From: Bacteroidales bacterium
Lineage (GTDB): Bacteria > Bacteroidota > Bacteroidia > Bacteroidales > Muribaculaceae
Direction: 5' to 3'
DNA length: 13,689 nucleotides
NCBI GenBank assembly: GCA_004554255.1
Contig: SFNC01000051.1
Location: 1 to 13,689, forward strand
In this document: positions 1 through 6,280 of the stretch, one piece after another
Position numbering within the stretch: the stretch's first letter is position 1
How the letters are laid out: each line of letters starts with the position of its first letter
Position numbers and translations under genes: made by a program
The notes under the pieces: model-generated
Databases searched by the model: none
What the model saw: the letters and a program-made list of their open reading frames with translations, nothing else
What the model was told of the DNA's origin: nothing

Positions 1-269
1 GCAGTATTGACCATTTCCTCCAGCCTGGACTTAAACAGAGGCTTGTTGTAATATCCGGACAGCCAGTACAACGCCATCATAACAATAGGAATGACGGCCT
101 GTCCGAGCAACACATTTCCTGACAGAATGTGCTGCAGCGGGGTGACTATCGCTTTTGTAGATTCGGGGAGAAAACAGTACCGCACCAGTGTGAACAATAG
201 CCAGCCCACGTTCAGCGTCAGGAAATCGCTGACGAGATACTTTATTATCTGTCTACGCTGGTGTGTCAT
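1..269 (-). CDS. Sugar-phosphate (polyprenyl glycosylphosphotransferase) family protein, N-terminal part only
   Basis: Translating the minus strand from the ATG at 267-269 gives 89 codons open to the window edge, so only the N-terminus is present. The protein starts MTHQRRQIIKYLVSDF, has a hydrophobic segment at about residues 14-30 and a second at about 54-70, and continues with YWLSGYYNKP and KSRLEEM. This N-terminus resembles Bacteroidota WcaJ/WbaP-like transferases, membrane enzymes that load the first sugar phosphate onto undecaprenyl phosphate to begin capsule or exopolysaccharide synthesis. The catalytic C-terminal domain would lie outside the window, so the call rests on the N-terminal pattern alone. 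The start lies 7 bp after the stop of the threonylcarbamoyl-AMP synthase gene, so the two are probably co-transcribed. No promoter of its own is visible. Confidence 0.62.
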   Translation of the reverse strand, partial: MTHQRRQIIKYLVSDFLTLNVGWLLFTLVRYCFLPESTKAIVTPLQHILSGNVLLGQAVIPIVMMALYWLSGYYNKPLFKSRLEEMVNT

Positions 270-276
270 ACGGCGA

Positions 277-864
277 TTATTTCCGAAGTATTTTAAAGGA
301 CGAATCTGCACAAAGCCGCATAACTGTCGACGGCTTGACGTCAGCTTTCACATCTTCATCGCGTCGGGATACACATACATAGTCGGCCGACTCCAGTATC
401 TCCGGAGCGATCTCACTGAAGCAACGGGCAGTGGGCTGTCCGCTGATATTTGCTGAAGTCGAGACCAGGGGGCGTCCGAGTCTGCGACATAATTCGGCCG
501 AGATAGCCTCGGCGGTCACCCGCACAGCCAGAGTGCCGTCATCGCCCATAAGCGCCGGAGCCACGCCGATGCCCTTATCGTAGATTATTGTCAGCGGGGT
601 CACTGCCGTCTCAATAAGGTCGTATGCCACATCCGGGATGCCCTCCACAGTGCGTTCCAGCATGGCCAGGCTGTCTACGAGAGTAATCATGGCCTTATGG
701 TCGTCGCGCTGTTTTATGGCATATATCCTGCGGATTGCCTCTTCGTTCGTGGCATCGCATCCTATACCCCATACAGTGTCTGTAGGGTAGACAATTACAC
801 CGCCGCGGCGCAGTACGTCTACGGCGGTTTTTATATCAGATAGCGCGTCATTGCTTAGTTTCAT
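277..864 (-). CDS. tsaC: L-threonylcarbamoyladenylate synthase (Sua5/YrdC/YwlC family)
   Basis: A 195-residue cytoplasmic enzyme of the YrdC fold. It makes threonylcarbamoyl-AMP from threonine, bicarbonate and ATP; TsaD and its partners then transfer the group to A37 of ANN-decoding tRNAs (t6A). Visible family motifs are PTDTVWGIG (residues 27-35), the K51-x-R53 pair in the KQR motif, and S137-x-N139 in STSANISGQ. The length fits the short, TsaC-like form; there is no C-terminal Sua5 domain. I chose the ATG at 862-864. The frame stays open upstream to 945, but that extension runs through the promoter and the preceding terminator, and family homology begins at MKLSND. A promoter sits directly against this start (see 869-900). 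The sugar transferase follows after 7 bp. Confidence 0.93.
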   Translation of the reverse strand: MKLSNDALSDIKTAVDVLRRGGVIVYPTDTVWGIGCDATNEEAIRRIYAIKQRDDHKAMITLVDSLAMLERTVEGIPDVAYDLIETAVTPLTIIYDKGIGVAPALMGDDGTLAVRVTAEAISAELCRRLGRPLVSTSANISGQPTARCFSEIAPEILESADYVCVSRRDEDVKADVKPSTVMRLCADSSFKILRK

Positions 865-868
865 ACCA

Positions 869-900
869 CAAAGATACGTAGATTTTCTAAAACAGACAAA
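869..900 (-). promoter_or_regulatory. Bacteroidota-type promoter abutting the tsaC start codon
   Basis: On the minus strand TTTG (897-900) is followed after 20 bp by TATCTTTG (869-876), a full match to the -33/-7 consensus (TTTG, TAnnTTTG) of the primary sigma factor in this phylum. Only four bases (TGGT) separate the -7 box from the ATG at 864-862. Transcription should start at or within a few bases of the start codon, giving a leaderless or nearly leaderless mRNA. The transcription start is inferred from consensus spacing. Confidence 0.75.
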
Positions 901-935
901 AAAAGCGGATAGGAAATATCCGGGTCCGTGAAATA

Positions 936-966
936 GCAAAGGCAACCCGGAGCGGGCTGCCTTTGC
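936..966 (-). terminator. Hairpin terminator downstream of the tricorn-like peptidase gene
   Basis: GCAAAGGCA (936-944) and TGCCTTTGC (958-966) form a perfect 9-bp stem. After one A/C mismatch the stem continues with CCCG/CGGG around a GAG loop. It lies 20 bp past the stop of the minus-strand peptidase gene and before the tsaC promoter. The following minus-strand bases (TATTTCACGG) are only weakly U-rich, so termination strength is uncertain, but position and stem quality fit a terminator. Confidence 0.65.
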
Positions 967-985
967 ATATAGTCATCTGTATGGC

Positions 986-3900
986 TTATTTCTTGGTTTT
1001 AATGTCGCGGAGGAGTTCCTCTACGGCTGTTTTCAGCTGAGTGTCCTCACCTTTCACAATTGTTTCGGGGCTATTGAACACCTTGATGTCTGGTTCGAGC
1101 TGGCTGTTTTCAAGGTAATTTCCCTCTGCGGTCTTATAACCTATTACGGGGATTCCGAAGACCAGCGAGGGGTCCTGCATGGTTACCCAGTTTACAGAAG
1201 TCATAGTGCCGGGCACGGGCGCGCCCACAAGTTTGCCGATGCCTTTGTGCTTGTACACCCAGGGGCTGCCGTGAGCGTTGGAGTAGCAGGCTTCGCTCAT
1301 TACCATTATAGAGGGTTTGTTCCAGCGGCGCGAGGGCATGTCGCAAGCTTCAACACCACGGATTACCTGGGTCAGGTATTTCTCGCCGGTGAAGAAAACT
1401 TCGAGGTCTTCGTGCAGACGTCCGCCGCCGTTCCAGCGAATGTCAATAACCACACCGTCACGGTCGTTGTATTTACCGAGGATGTCTGAGTATGCCTTAC
1501 GGAACGAGGCATCGTCCATTGATGAGATATGAACATATCCGAGGCGACCATTGGACCATTTGTCCACATCAGCGGCACGCTGACGCACCCAGCGGTCGTA
1601 AAGCAGGGAATTGTATGTTCCGCGGGATATAGGCAGAATAACTTCGTCCTGAGCGTTGCCGGCGGCGTCCTTAAACTCCACGAGAGTCTTTTTGCCGGCA
1701 ATGTCGTTAAGGTAAATGTCGTTGTCCTGTCCGGCTTTAAGCTTCTGTCCGTTTATGGCGGTGATTATCGCCCCGGGAGCCATTTTGGAACCGGCGCGGT
1801 CAAAGGGTCCGCCAACGATTACCTCATCAACTTTCATTCCGTCGCCGGTATAGTTCATGTCGAACAACAGGCCAAGCGACGCGGTGCGGTCGGCGGATGA
1901 ATTGGCGCTGCCGTAGTATCTGCCGCCGGTGTGGCTGACGTTAAGTTCGCCAAGTATTTCCGATAACATCTCGGCAAAATCATAATTGTTGCTGATGTGG
2001 GGCAGGAATTTGCGATAGTGCTCGGTCATTGCGGGCCAGTCTATGCCATGCATATTGGTGTTGTAGAAGCGCTGACCTTCCTCGCGTGCCATGTAATCGA
2101 ACATGTACTGACGCTCGGCTGCATGGTCCAGCATTTTGGACGAAGAGTAGCTTACGCTTTTCAGCTTGTCGCTTTTGGGGTCAAGTTTCTGAATGTTGCG
2201 TCCGGTAACGTAAATGCTCTTGCCGTCGGCCGAGGGGATAAGCCGTGATGCGCCTGATACATTACTGACAACACTGTGGCTGTCGGCCTTGCGTAGGTCC
2301 AGTTTCCAAAGCTGTGCACCCTTGGCACCGCGCGAAATATAATAGAGAGCCTTGCCGTCGGCGTCAATCACAGCGTCGGACATATCGGATGACGAGGGAG
2401 TCAGGCGGACCACACGGTTTTCGATTCCGTCAAGTTCCACAACAATATCTTTCTTGGAATCAGCCTTATCGCTCTTCTTGTCGTCTTTTTTATCCGCTTT
2501 TTTCTCGTCCTTTTTGTTTTTCTTTTCCAGTTCCTTGCGCAGGGCATAGTCCTCCTCGCTGAGGCGGAATTTGTCGTAGGCGTCACGGTTCAGGAAAACG
2601 AGTACGGCATCGGACATCGAGCCCCATGAGGCATGGTTGCGCATACCGTAGCGGTCTGTACCGTACAGCACGGCATTGCCGTCCAGCACAAAGCGGGCGT
2701 TCTCGGCAAAGTAACCGGTGTTGGTGAGGTTGGTCATCTGTCCGGTCTCCACATTATACAGAGCCACATCCGAATACGGGTCGTGCTTGCGGTCAATCAC
2801 TTCGGAGATAATCCATTTGCTGTCAGGGCTCCAGCTGAATGCAAATCCCGGGGAACGCGAAGGATTGAAGTTCACATTATTCAGCTGCTTCTCGCTGCCG
2901 CTCTTAAGGTCGCGGACCATAAGACGGTTTCTGTCTGCGATATAAGCGAGTTTTTTGCCATCGGGCGAGGGGATGGGGACCATACGCTCGGTCTTGCTGT
3001 CCTTGAACAGCGGCTCCTCCTTAATGATGGTCGCGTTGGGGAAGTTAATATCTTCCTCACGAGCCATAGTCGCTTTATATATATTAATGTGTCCGTTGCG
3101 TTCGCTGGTGTAATACAGAGCTTTTCCGTCCGGAGCCCACTCCAGGTCGTGCTCGGCCTCGGTAGTGTTAGTTATCTGTTTGGTAGTGCTGTATTCGTCT
3201 GAAGTAACAAAAACATCGCCTCTGACGGTGAACGCGATGGATTTACCATCGGGAGAAACTGCAATGTCCCGTGCTCCGGAGCGAACAGCGAGTCTCTCCG
3301 GCTGGTTTATGTCCTCGTCGGTAACAGAAATTGCAACCTTTACAGGCTTCTGTGCATTGGCTGCAAGTGTATAAATCTCACCGTCGTATGTGAAGCACAG
3401 TGTTCCATCGGCCGAGCGAGACAGGAACCGCACGGGATGGGTCTTGAACTGAGTGAGGGCTTTCGCCTGTGCGGGAGCTGCAATCGGGGCCTCCCATACA
3501 TTCATGGTGCCACCGTCGCGCTCGCTGAGGAAGTAAAATTTGTCTCCGGCGACAACCGGGTTGCGATCCTCTCCGGGGCGGTCGGTAAGGTTAGTGTGCC
3601 TGCCTGTTGAAGCATCGTATTTCCAGATGTCGCGTGTAACCGATGAAGTGTGATGCTTTCTCCATTCGTCCTCGAATCCTTTGAGGTCCTGATACAGGAA
3701 CCATCCGTTTTTGGATTTCGGCGTACCCCAGCTCAGCATCTGCGCCGGTGTAGCGAGTATCTGCGCCGATGCGCCGCCCTTGACGGGCACGGAGTAAAGC
3801 TCTGTCATGCGTGCAGACGGGAATAATGCACTTGCAGCGGGGTCCTGGATGGCGGCGGAGTAAAGCACCTCGGTGCCTTCCGGGCTGAAGCTTTCGGGTG

Positions 3901-4234
3901 TCTCATTCGCGCTGTTGAATGTAAGTCGGGTAGGGGTGCCGCCTTTTGCGTCGACCACGAAGACGTCCATATTTCCGTATCTGTCGCTGGCAAAAGCAAT
4001 TTTCTTGCCGTCCGGGCTCCAAACCGGAACCGATTCGTATGTAGGAGCGGTTGTTATCCTGGTAGCCTGACCGCCCTGCGTGGGAACGGTGTAGATATCA
4101 CCTTTATAGGTAAAGGCAATAGATTTGCCGTCAGGAGCAATCTTGACATCGCGGAGCCACAGGGGCGTCACAGCTCCTGCATTTGCTGCCGCAAACATCA
4201 CTGTGGCAGTTAAAATAAGATGCTTTTTATTCAT
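986..4234 (-). CDS. Exported tricorn-like S41 peptidase with N-terminal beta-propeller
   Basis: 1082 residues. An N-terminal Sec signal peptide (MNKKHLILTATVMFAAANAG) predicts export to the periplasm or outer surface. Residues about 25-700 carry many PD40/WD40-like beta-propeller strands of the type DGKxIAF (for example DGKKIAFASDRYGNMDVF). A Lys/Asp-rich linker lies at about 565-597. The tricorn core follows: C1 domain from about 700 with His768 in NVSHTGG, a PDZ domain at about 790-885, and an S41 C2 domain with DIRWNGGG near 931-940, the nucleophile candidate Ser985 in CYSNAH, and Glu1042 in LENSQLEPD. The His-Ser (217) and Ser-Glu (57) spacings closely match archaeal Tricorn His746, Ser965 and Glu1023. 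Known Tricorn degrades oligopeptides in the cytoplasm; the exported Bacteroidota versions have no well-defined substrate. It has its own promoter and a downstream hairpin, so it is probably monocistronic. Confidence 0.93.
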   Translation of the reverse strand: MNKKHLILTATVMFAAANAGAVTPLWLRDVKIAPDGKSIAFTYKGDIYTVPTQGGQATRITTAPTYESVPVWSPDGKKIAFASDRYGNMDVFVVDAKGGTPTRLTFNSANETPESFSPEGTEVLYSAAIQDPAASALFPSARMTELYSVPVKGGASAQILATPAQMLSWGTPKSKNGWFLYQDLKGFEDEWRKHHTSSVTRDIWKYDASTGRHTNLTDRPGEDRNPVVAGDKFYFLSERDGGTMNVWEAPIAAPAQAKALTQFKTHPVRFLSRSADGTLCFTYDGEIYTLAANAQKPVKVAISVTDEDINQPERLAVRSGARDIAVSPDGKSIAFTVRGDVFVTSDEYSTTKQITNTTEAEHDLEWAPDGKALYYTSERNGHINIYKATMAREEDINFPNATIIKEEPLFKDSKTERMVPIPSPDGKKLAYIADRNRLMVRDLKSGSEKQLNNVNFNPSRSPGFAFSWSPDSKWIISEVIDRKHDPYSDVALYNVETGQMTNLTNTGYFAENARFVLDGNAVLYGTDRYGMRNHASWGSMSDAVLVFLNRDAYDKFRLSEEDYALRKELEKKNKKDEKKADKKDDKKSDKADSKKDIVVELDGIENRVVRLTPSSSDMSDAVIDADGKALYYISRGAKGAQLWKLDLRKADSHSVVSNVSGASRLIPSADGKSIYVTGRNIQKLDPKSDKLKSVSYSSSKMLDHAAERQYMFDYMAREEGQRFYNTNMHGIDWPAMTEHYRKFLPHISNNYDFAEMLSEILGELNVSHTGGRYYGSANSSADRTASLGLLFDMNYTGDGMKVDEVIVGGPFDRAGSKMAPGAIITAINGQKLKAGQDNDIYLNDIAGKKTLVEFKDAAGNAQDEVILPISRGTYNSLLYDRWVRQRAADVDKWSNGRLGYVHISSMDDASFRKAYSDILGKYNDRDGVVIDIRWNGGGRLHEDLEVFFTGEKYLTQVIRGVEACDMPSRRWNKPSIMVMSEACYSNAHGSPWVYKHKGIGKLVGAPVPGTMTSVNWVTMQDPSLVFGIPVIGYKTAEGNYLENSQLEPDIKVFNSPETIVKGEDTQLKTAVEELLRDIKTKK

Positions 4235-4265
4235 TGATAGTGATTGATTTGGAATGTTTATAACG

Positions 4266-4273
4266 CAAAGTTA
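4266..4273 (-). promoter_or_regulatory. -7 box of the tricorn-like peptidase gene
   Basis: The minus strand reads TAACTTTG, matching TAnnTTTG, 31 bp upstream of the peptidase ATG at 4234. The expected -33 position, about 20 bp further upstream, has no clear TTTG, so this promoter looks weaker than its divergent neighbour. No Shine-Dalgarno sequence precedes the start codon; the leader is AT-rich, as is usual in this phylum. Confidence 0.6.
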
Positions 4274-4283
4274 GTGTTTTTTC

Positions 4284-4314
4284 TTGATACTTTTATTACT
4301 ATTTTGTACTTTTG
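4284..4314 (+). promoter_or_regulatory. Promoter of the GT2-DUF4286-ruvC operon
   Basis: TTG (4284-4286) is followed after 20 bp by TACTTTTG (4307-4314), matching the Bacteroidota -33/-7 consensus. The predicted transcript starts near 4320 and has a leader of about 45 nt before the glycosyltransferase ATG at 4366. The box lies only 33 bp from the divergent minus-strand -7 box at 4266-4273. Confidence 0.7.
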
Positions 4315-4365
4315 CACAAAAATGAAGTCATTATTATATAAAGTTAGAACAGCCTTATCCACAAT

Positions 4366-5118
4366 ATGGAGCAACGTCCACTTTTCAGCATAATAACGGT
4401 AACATATAATGCAGCAGACACAGTCAGGGCTACCATGAGCAGCGTGGCGGCGCAGACATGCCGGCTATACGAACACATCGTGATGGACGGAGCATCGAAG
4501 GACGACACCGTACGTCTGGTAAAAAATATGTCCACAGACCGTACCCGTGTATTCAGTCGCCCCGACCATGGCATTTATGACGCCATGAATAACGCTCTTG
4601 CCGAGGCAACCGGAGACTATCTGATTTTCCTTAACGCCGGAGATGCCTTTCACTCACCGGATACACTGCAGCTCCTTGCGGATATTATCCTGAAAAACGA
4701 CTATCCCGGAGTGGTTTACGGACAGACAGACCTGGTGGACGGCGACAGAAATTATGTGGGCCCCCGACACCTTACCGCACCGGATGTGCTGACGCTTGAT
4801 TCTTTCAAACACGGTATGCTGGTCTGTCATCAGGCTTTTGTTGTATTGAGGCGGATTGCCCCACAGTACGACCTGCGCTGGCGGTTCTCGGCCGATTACG
4901 AATGGTGCATTCGCTGCATGCAGCACTCGCGTAATAATGTCAATTCCGGGACTGTGCTGATTGACTATCTCTGCGAGGGTATGACCACGCGCAACCGGCG
5001 CAAGTCTCTGATAGAGCGTTATCGTATAATGTGCCGTTATTACGGCGCTGTTCCCACTTTCTTCCGTCATATAGGCTTTTTTGTGCGCGATATGCGACGT
5101 AAAATTTCCCGCAAATGA
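4366..5118 (+). CDS. Glycosyltransferase family 2 protein
   Basis: A 250-residue GT-A fold transferase predicted to move a sugar from an NDP-sugar to a glycan or lipid-linked acceptor on the cytoplasmic side. It begins with the typical FSIITVTYNAADTV (residues 7-20), then nucleotide-binding Asp41 in MDGASKDDT, the GIYDAMN motif (69-75), and FLNAGD (88-93), where Asp93 takes the place of the metal-binding DxD. FSADYEW further on is the usual acceptor-side acidic motif. No transmembrane segment is obvious, although the C-terminus is basic and aromatic. The substrate cannot be read from the sequence; the subgroup resembles WcaA/WcaE-like enzymes of polysaccharide clusters. Its stop overlaps the next start (ATGA at 5115-5118), indicating translational coupling. 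Confidence 0.9.
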   Translation: MEQRPLFSIITVTYNAADTVRATMSSVAAQTCRLYEHIVMDGASKDDTVRLVKNMSTDRTRVFSRPDHGIYDAMNNALAEATGDYLIFLNAGDAFHSPDTLQLLADIILKNDYPGVVYGQTDLVDGDRNYVGPRHLTAPDVLTLDSFKHGMLVCHQAFVVLRRIAPQYDLRWRFSADYEWCIRCMQHSRNNVNSGTVLIDYLCEGMTTRNRRKSLIERYRIMCRYYGAVPTFFRHIGFFVRDMRRKISRK

Positions 5119-5450
5119 TAGCAATAAACACCACATTCCATATTCCATGCACCATAAAGCGTGCTTTTGTTGACTGGCTCCGCTCCAGTTATTGTCCGCA
5201 GGCAGTAGACTCGGGTTGTGTCAGCGACCCGGTTGTATTCCGCATACTTGGGGGCTCAGAAGAAAGCCCCGACCACATGTCTGTGGCCTGTCAGGTAAAG
5301 GCGCCGACTCTTGCTGCTGCCCGCAACTGGCATGACGGCCATGGGGCTGTGCTGCGCAGCGAGATGCATCGCATCTGGGGCAACAGTGTACTGTTCTTTA
5401 CTACTTACCTTGAAATTATCCCCACTGATGCCGACTCCAGCCAGCAATGA
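5115..5450 (+). CDS. DUF4286 family protein
   Basis: A 111-residue soluble protein of unknown function. It matches the DUF4286 pattern of Bacteroidota: an N-terminal beta strand with NTTFH, a KRAFVDWLRSSYCP helix, a central DPVVFRILGG strand, then conserved aromatic and acidic positions (ARNWHDGHG, and LFFTTYLEII near the end). The order of elements suggests a small ferredoxin-like alpha/beta fold, but this is inferred. Its start overlaps the glycosyltransferase stop by 4 bp and its 3' end overlaps the ruvC start by 23 bp. From memory, DUF4286 genes commonly sit next to ruvC in Bacteroidales, which hints at a link to DNA repair or simply at a conserved operon. No catalytic residue is recognisable. 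Confidence 0.85.
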   Translation: MIAINTTFHIPCTIKRAFVDWLRSSYCPQAVDSGCVSDPVVFRILGGSEESPDHMSVACQVKAPTLAAARNWHDGHGAVLRSEMHRIWGNSVLFFTTYLEIIPTDADSSQQ

Positions 5451-6018
5451 CGCCGACCACATAATCATCGGCATAGACCCGGGTACAAACCTGATGGGTT
5501 ATGGCATACTTCGCATATATGGCCCTGCCTCGCGCCGCAAGCTCGAGATGGTGACGATGGGCGTGATACGCCTTAATAAGTTCGAGGACCATTATATGCG
5601 CCTACACAGGATTTACGAGCGGGTGCTCTCTCTGGTTGAGCAATATCTGCCTGACGAGATGGCCATTGAGGCTCCGTTTTTCGGAAAAAATGTCCAGTCC
5701 ATGCTTAAGCTGGGACGCGCTCAGGGTGTTGCCATCGCTGCAGCGCTTGCCCGCGATGTGCCTATTGCCGAGTACGAGCCACGTTCCATAAAAATGGCCA
5801 TAACCGGCAACGGCGGCGCATCCAAAGAACAGGTAAGGGAAATGATACGTAGAATCCTGAATATCCCCGATTCATCGCTGGAGGGCATCGAACTTGATGC
5901 TACTGACGCCCTGGCTGCGGCATTGTGCCACCATTACGAGTCCACGCGCCCGCTGCCACGTAAGTCGGCGTCCTCATGGAAGGATTTTATACAGAAGAAC
6001 CCCGACCGTGTACGGTGA
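5428..6018 (+). CDS. ruvC: Crossover junction endodeoxyribonuclease RuvC
   Basis: A 196-residue Holliday junction resolvase that works with RuvAB to cut four-way junctions in recombination and repair. The RNase H-like catalytic acids are visible: Asp17 in GIDPGTN, Glu81 in MAIEAPFFGKNVQS, and Asp157 and Asp160 in LDATDALAAALCH. The KMAITGNGGASKEQV segment (about 122-136) matches the DNA-binding region. I chose the ATG at 5428 because homology begins with the HIIIGIDPG strand about ten residues later. The open frame extends back to 5311, but that stretch is the out-of-frame interior of the DUF4286 gene. The first 23 bp overlap the DUF4286 coding end, so translation is probably coupled. Length is slightly above the usual 170-190 residues because of the N-terminal extension and a basic C-terminal tail. 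Confidence 0.96.
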   Translation: MPTPASNDADHIIIGIDPGTNLMGYGILRIYGPASRRKLEMVTMGVIRLNKFEDHYMRLHRIYERVLSLVEQYLPDEMAIEAPFFGKNVQSMLKLGRAQGVAIAAALARDVPIAEYEPRSIKMAITGNGGASKEQVREMIRRILNIPDSSLEGIELDATDALAAALCHHYESTRPLPRKSASSWKDFIQKNPDRVR

Positions 6019-6022
6019 CTGC

Positions 6023-6047
6023 GGCGCTGGCGGCCTTCCGGCACGCC
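6023..6047 (+). terminator. Possible terminator hairpin after ruvC
   Basis: Five bases after the ruvC stop lies an imperfect GC-rich hairpin: GGCG/CGCC outer stem, then TG/CA, a G/G mismatch and CGG/CCG around a CCTT loop. One unpaired C interrupts the left arm. The following bases (AAAATTATCTTTC) are not a true U-run, so intrinsic termination is only plausible. It does separate the ruvC unit from the tkt promoter. Confidence 0.4.
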
Positions 6048-6108
6048 AAAATTATCTTTCTATGGCTATTTTTGTATATGATTTAGCTGTTTTCTCAAAG
6101 AAATTAAT

Positions 6109-6116
6109 TACCTTTG
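6109..6116 (+). promoter_or_regulatory. -7 box of the tkt-priA unit
   Basis: TACCTTTG matches the Bacteroidota TAnnTTTG consensus. The expected -33 region (about 6085-6092, within AGCTGTTT) lacks a clean TTTG. A start near 6121-6124 would leave a leader of about 160 nt before the transketolase ATG at 6281. Confidence 0.6.
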
Positions 6117-6120
6117 TAAA

Positions 6121-6280
6121 CCAAACAGCTGAGACTGTATGGTACTAAGCCCCCTGCGTTAACAAATATTGAGGACCGGGGTCTTATATTCTAAAATATA
6201 AGCGGCCGGCAAAGTTTATCCTTAAATCTTCCGGCCATACGTTTAATGAAAAATTTTTATAACTGCTTAAACATAAAACT
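6121..6280 (+). promoter_or_regulatory. Long structured 5' leader of the transketolase gene
   Basis: Between the promoter and tkt lie about 160 nt without an open frame of note. Three hairpins can be drawn. First, ACAG/CTGT around CTGAGA (6126-6138). Second, a perfect 8-bp stem CTTATATT/AATATAAG with a 4-nt loop (6183-6202). Third, a longer arm with GGCCGG (6204-6209) paired to CCGGCC (6231-6236), extended inward by AAG/CTT and TTTA/TAAA around TCCT. The last 40 nt before the ATG are AT-rich with no Shine-Dalgarno sequence. I recognise no known riboswitch class. Function, if any, is inferred from the length and the stacked stems. Confidence 0.45.

Noticed and set aside
865..945. 27-codon N-terminal extension of the tsaC frame
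   Set aside because: It would be translated from the promoter and the preceding terminator hairpin, and family homology starts at the ATG at 864.
5311..5427. 39-codon N-terminal extension of the ruvC frame
   Set aside because: It is the out-of-frame interior of the DUF4286 gene; RuvC homology begins after 5428.
6121..6160. CTGAGA motif (6129-6134) upstream of a thiamine-diphosphate enzyme gene, suggesting a TPP riboswitch
   Set aside because: The second TPP hallmark (ACCTGATCTGG-like segment) is missing and the surrounding stems do not fit; CTGAGA here is just the loop of a 4-bp ACAG/CTGT stem.
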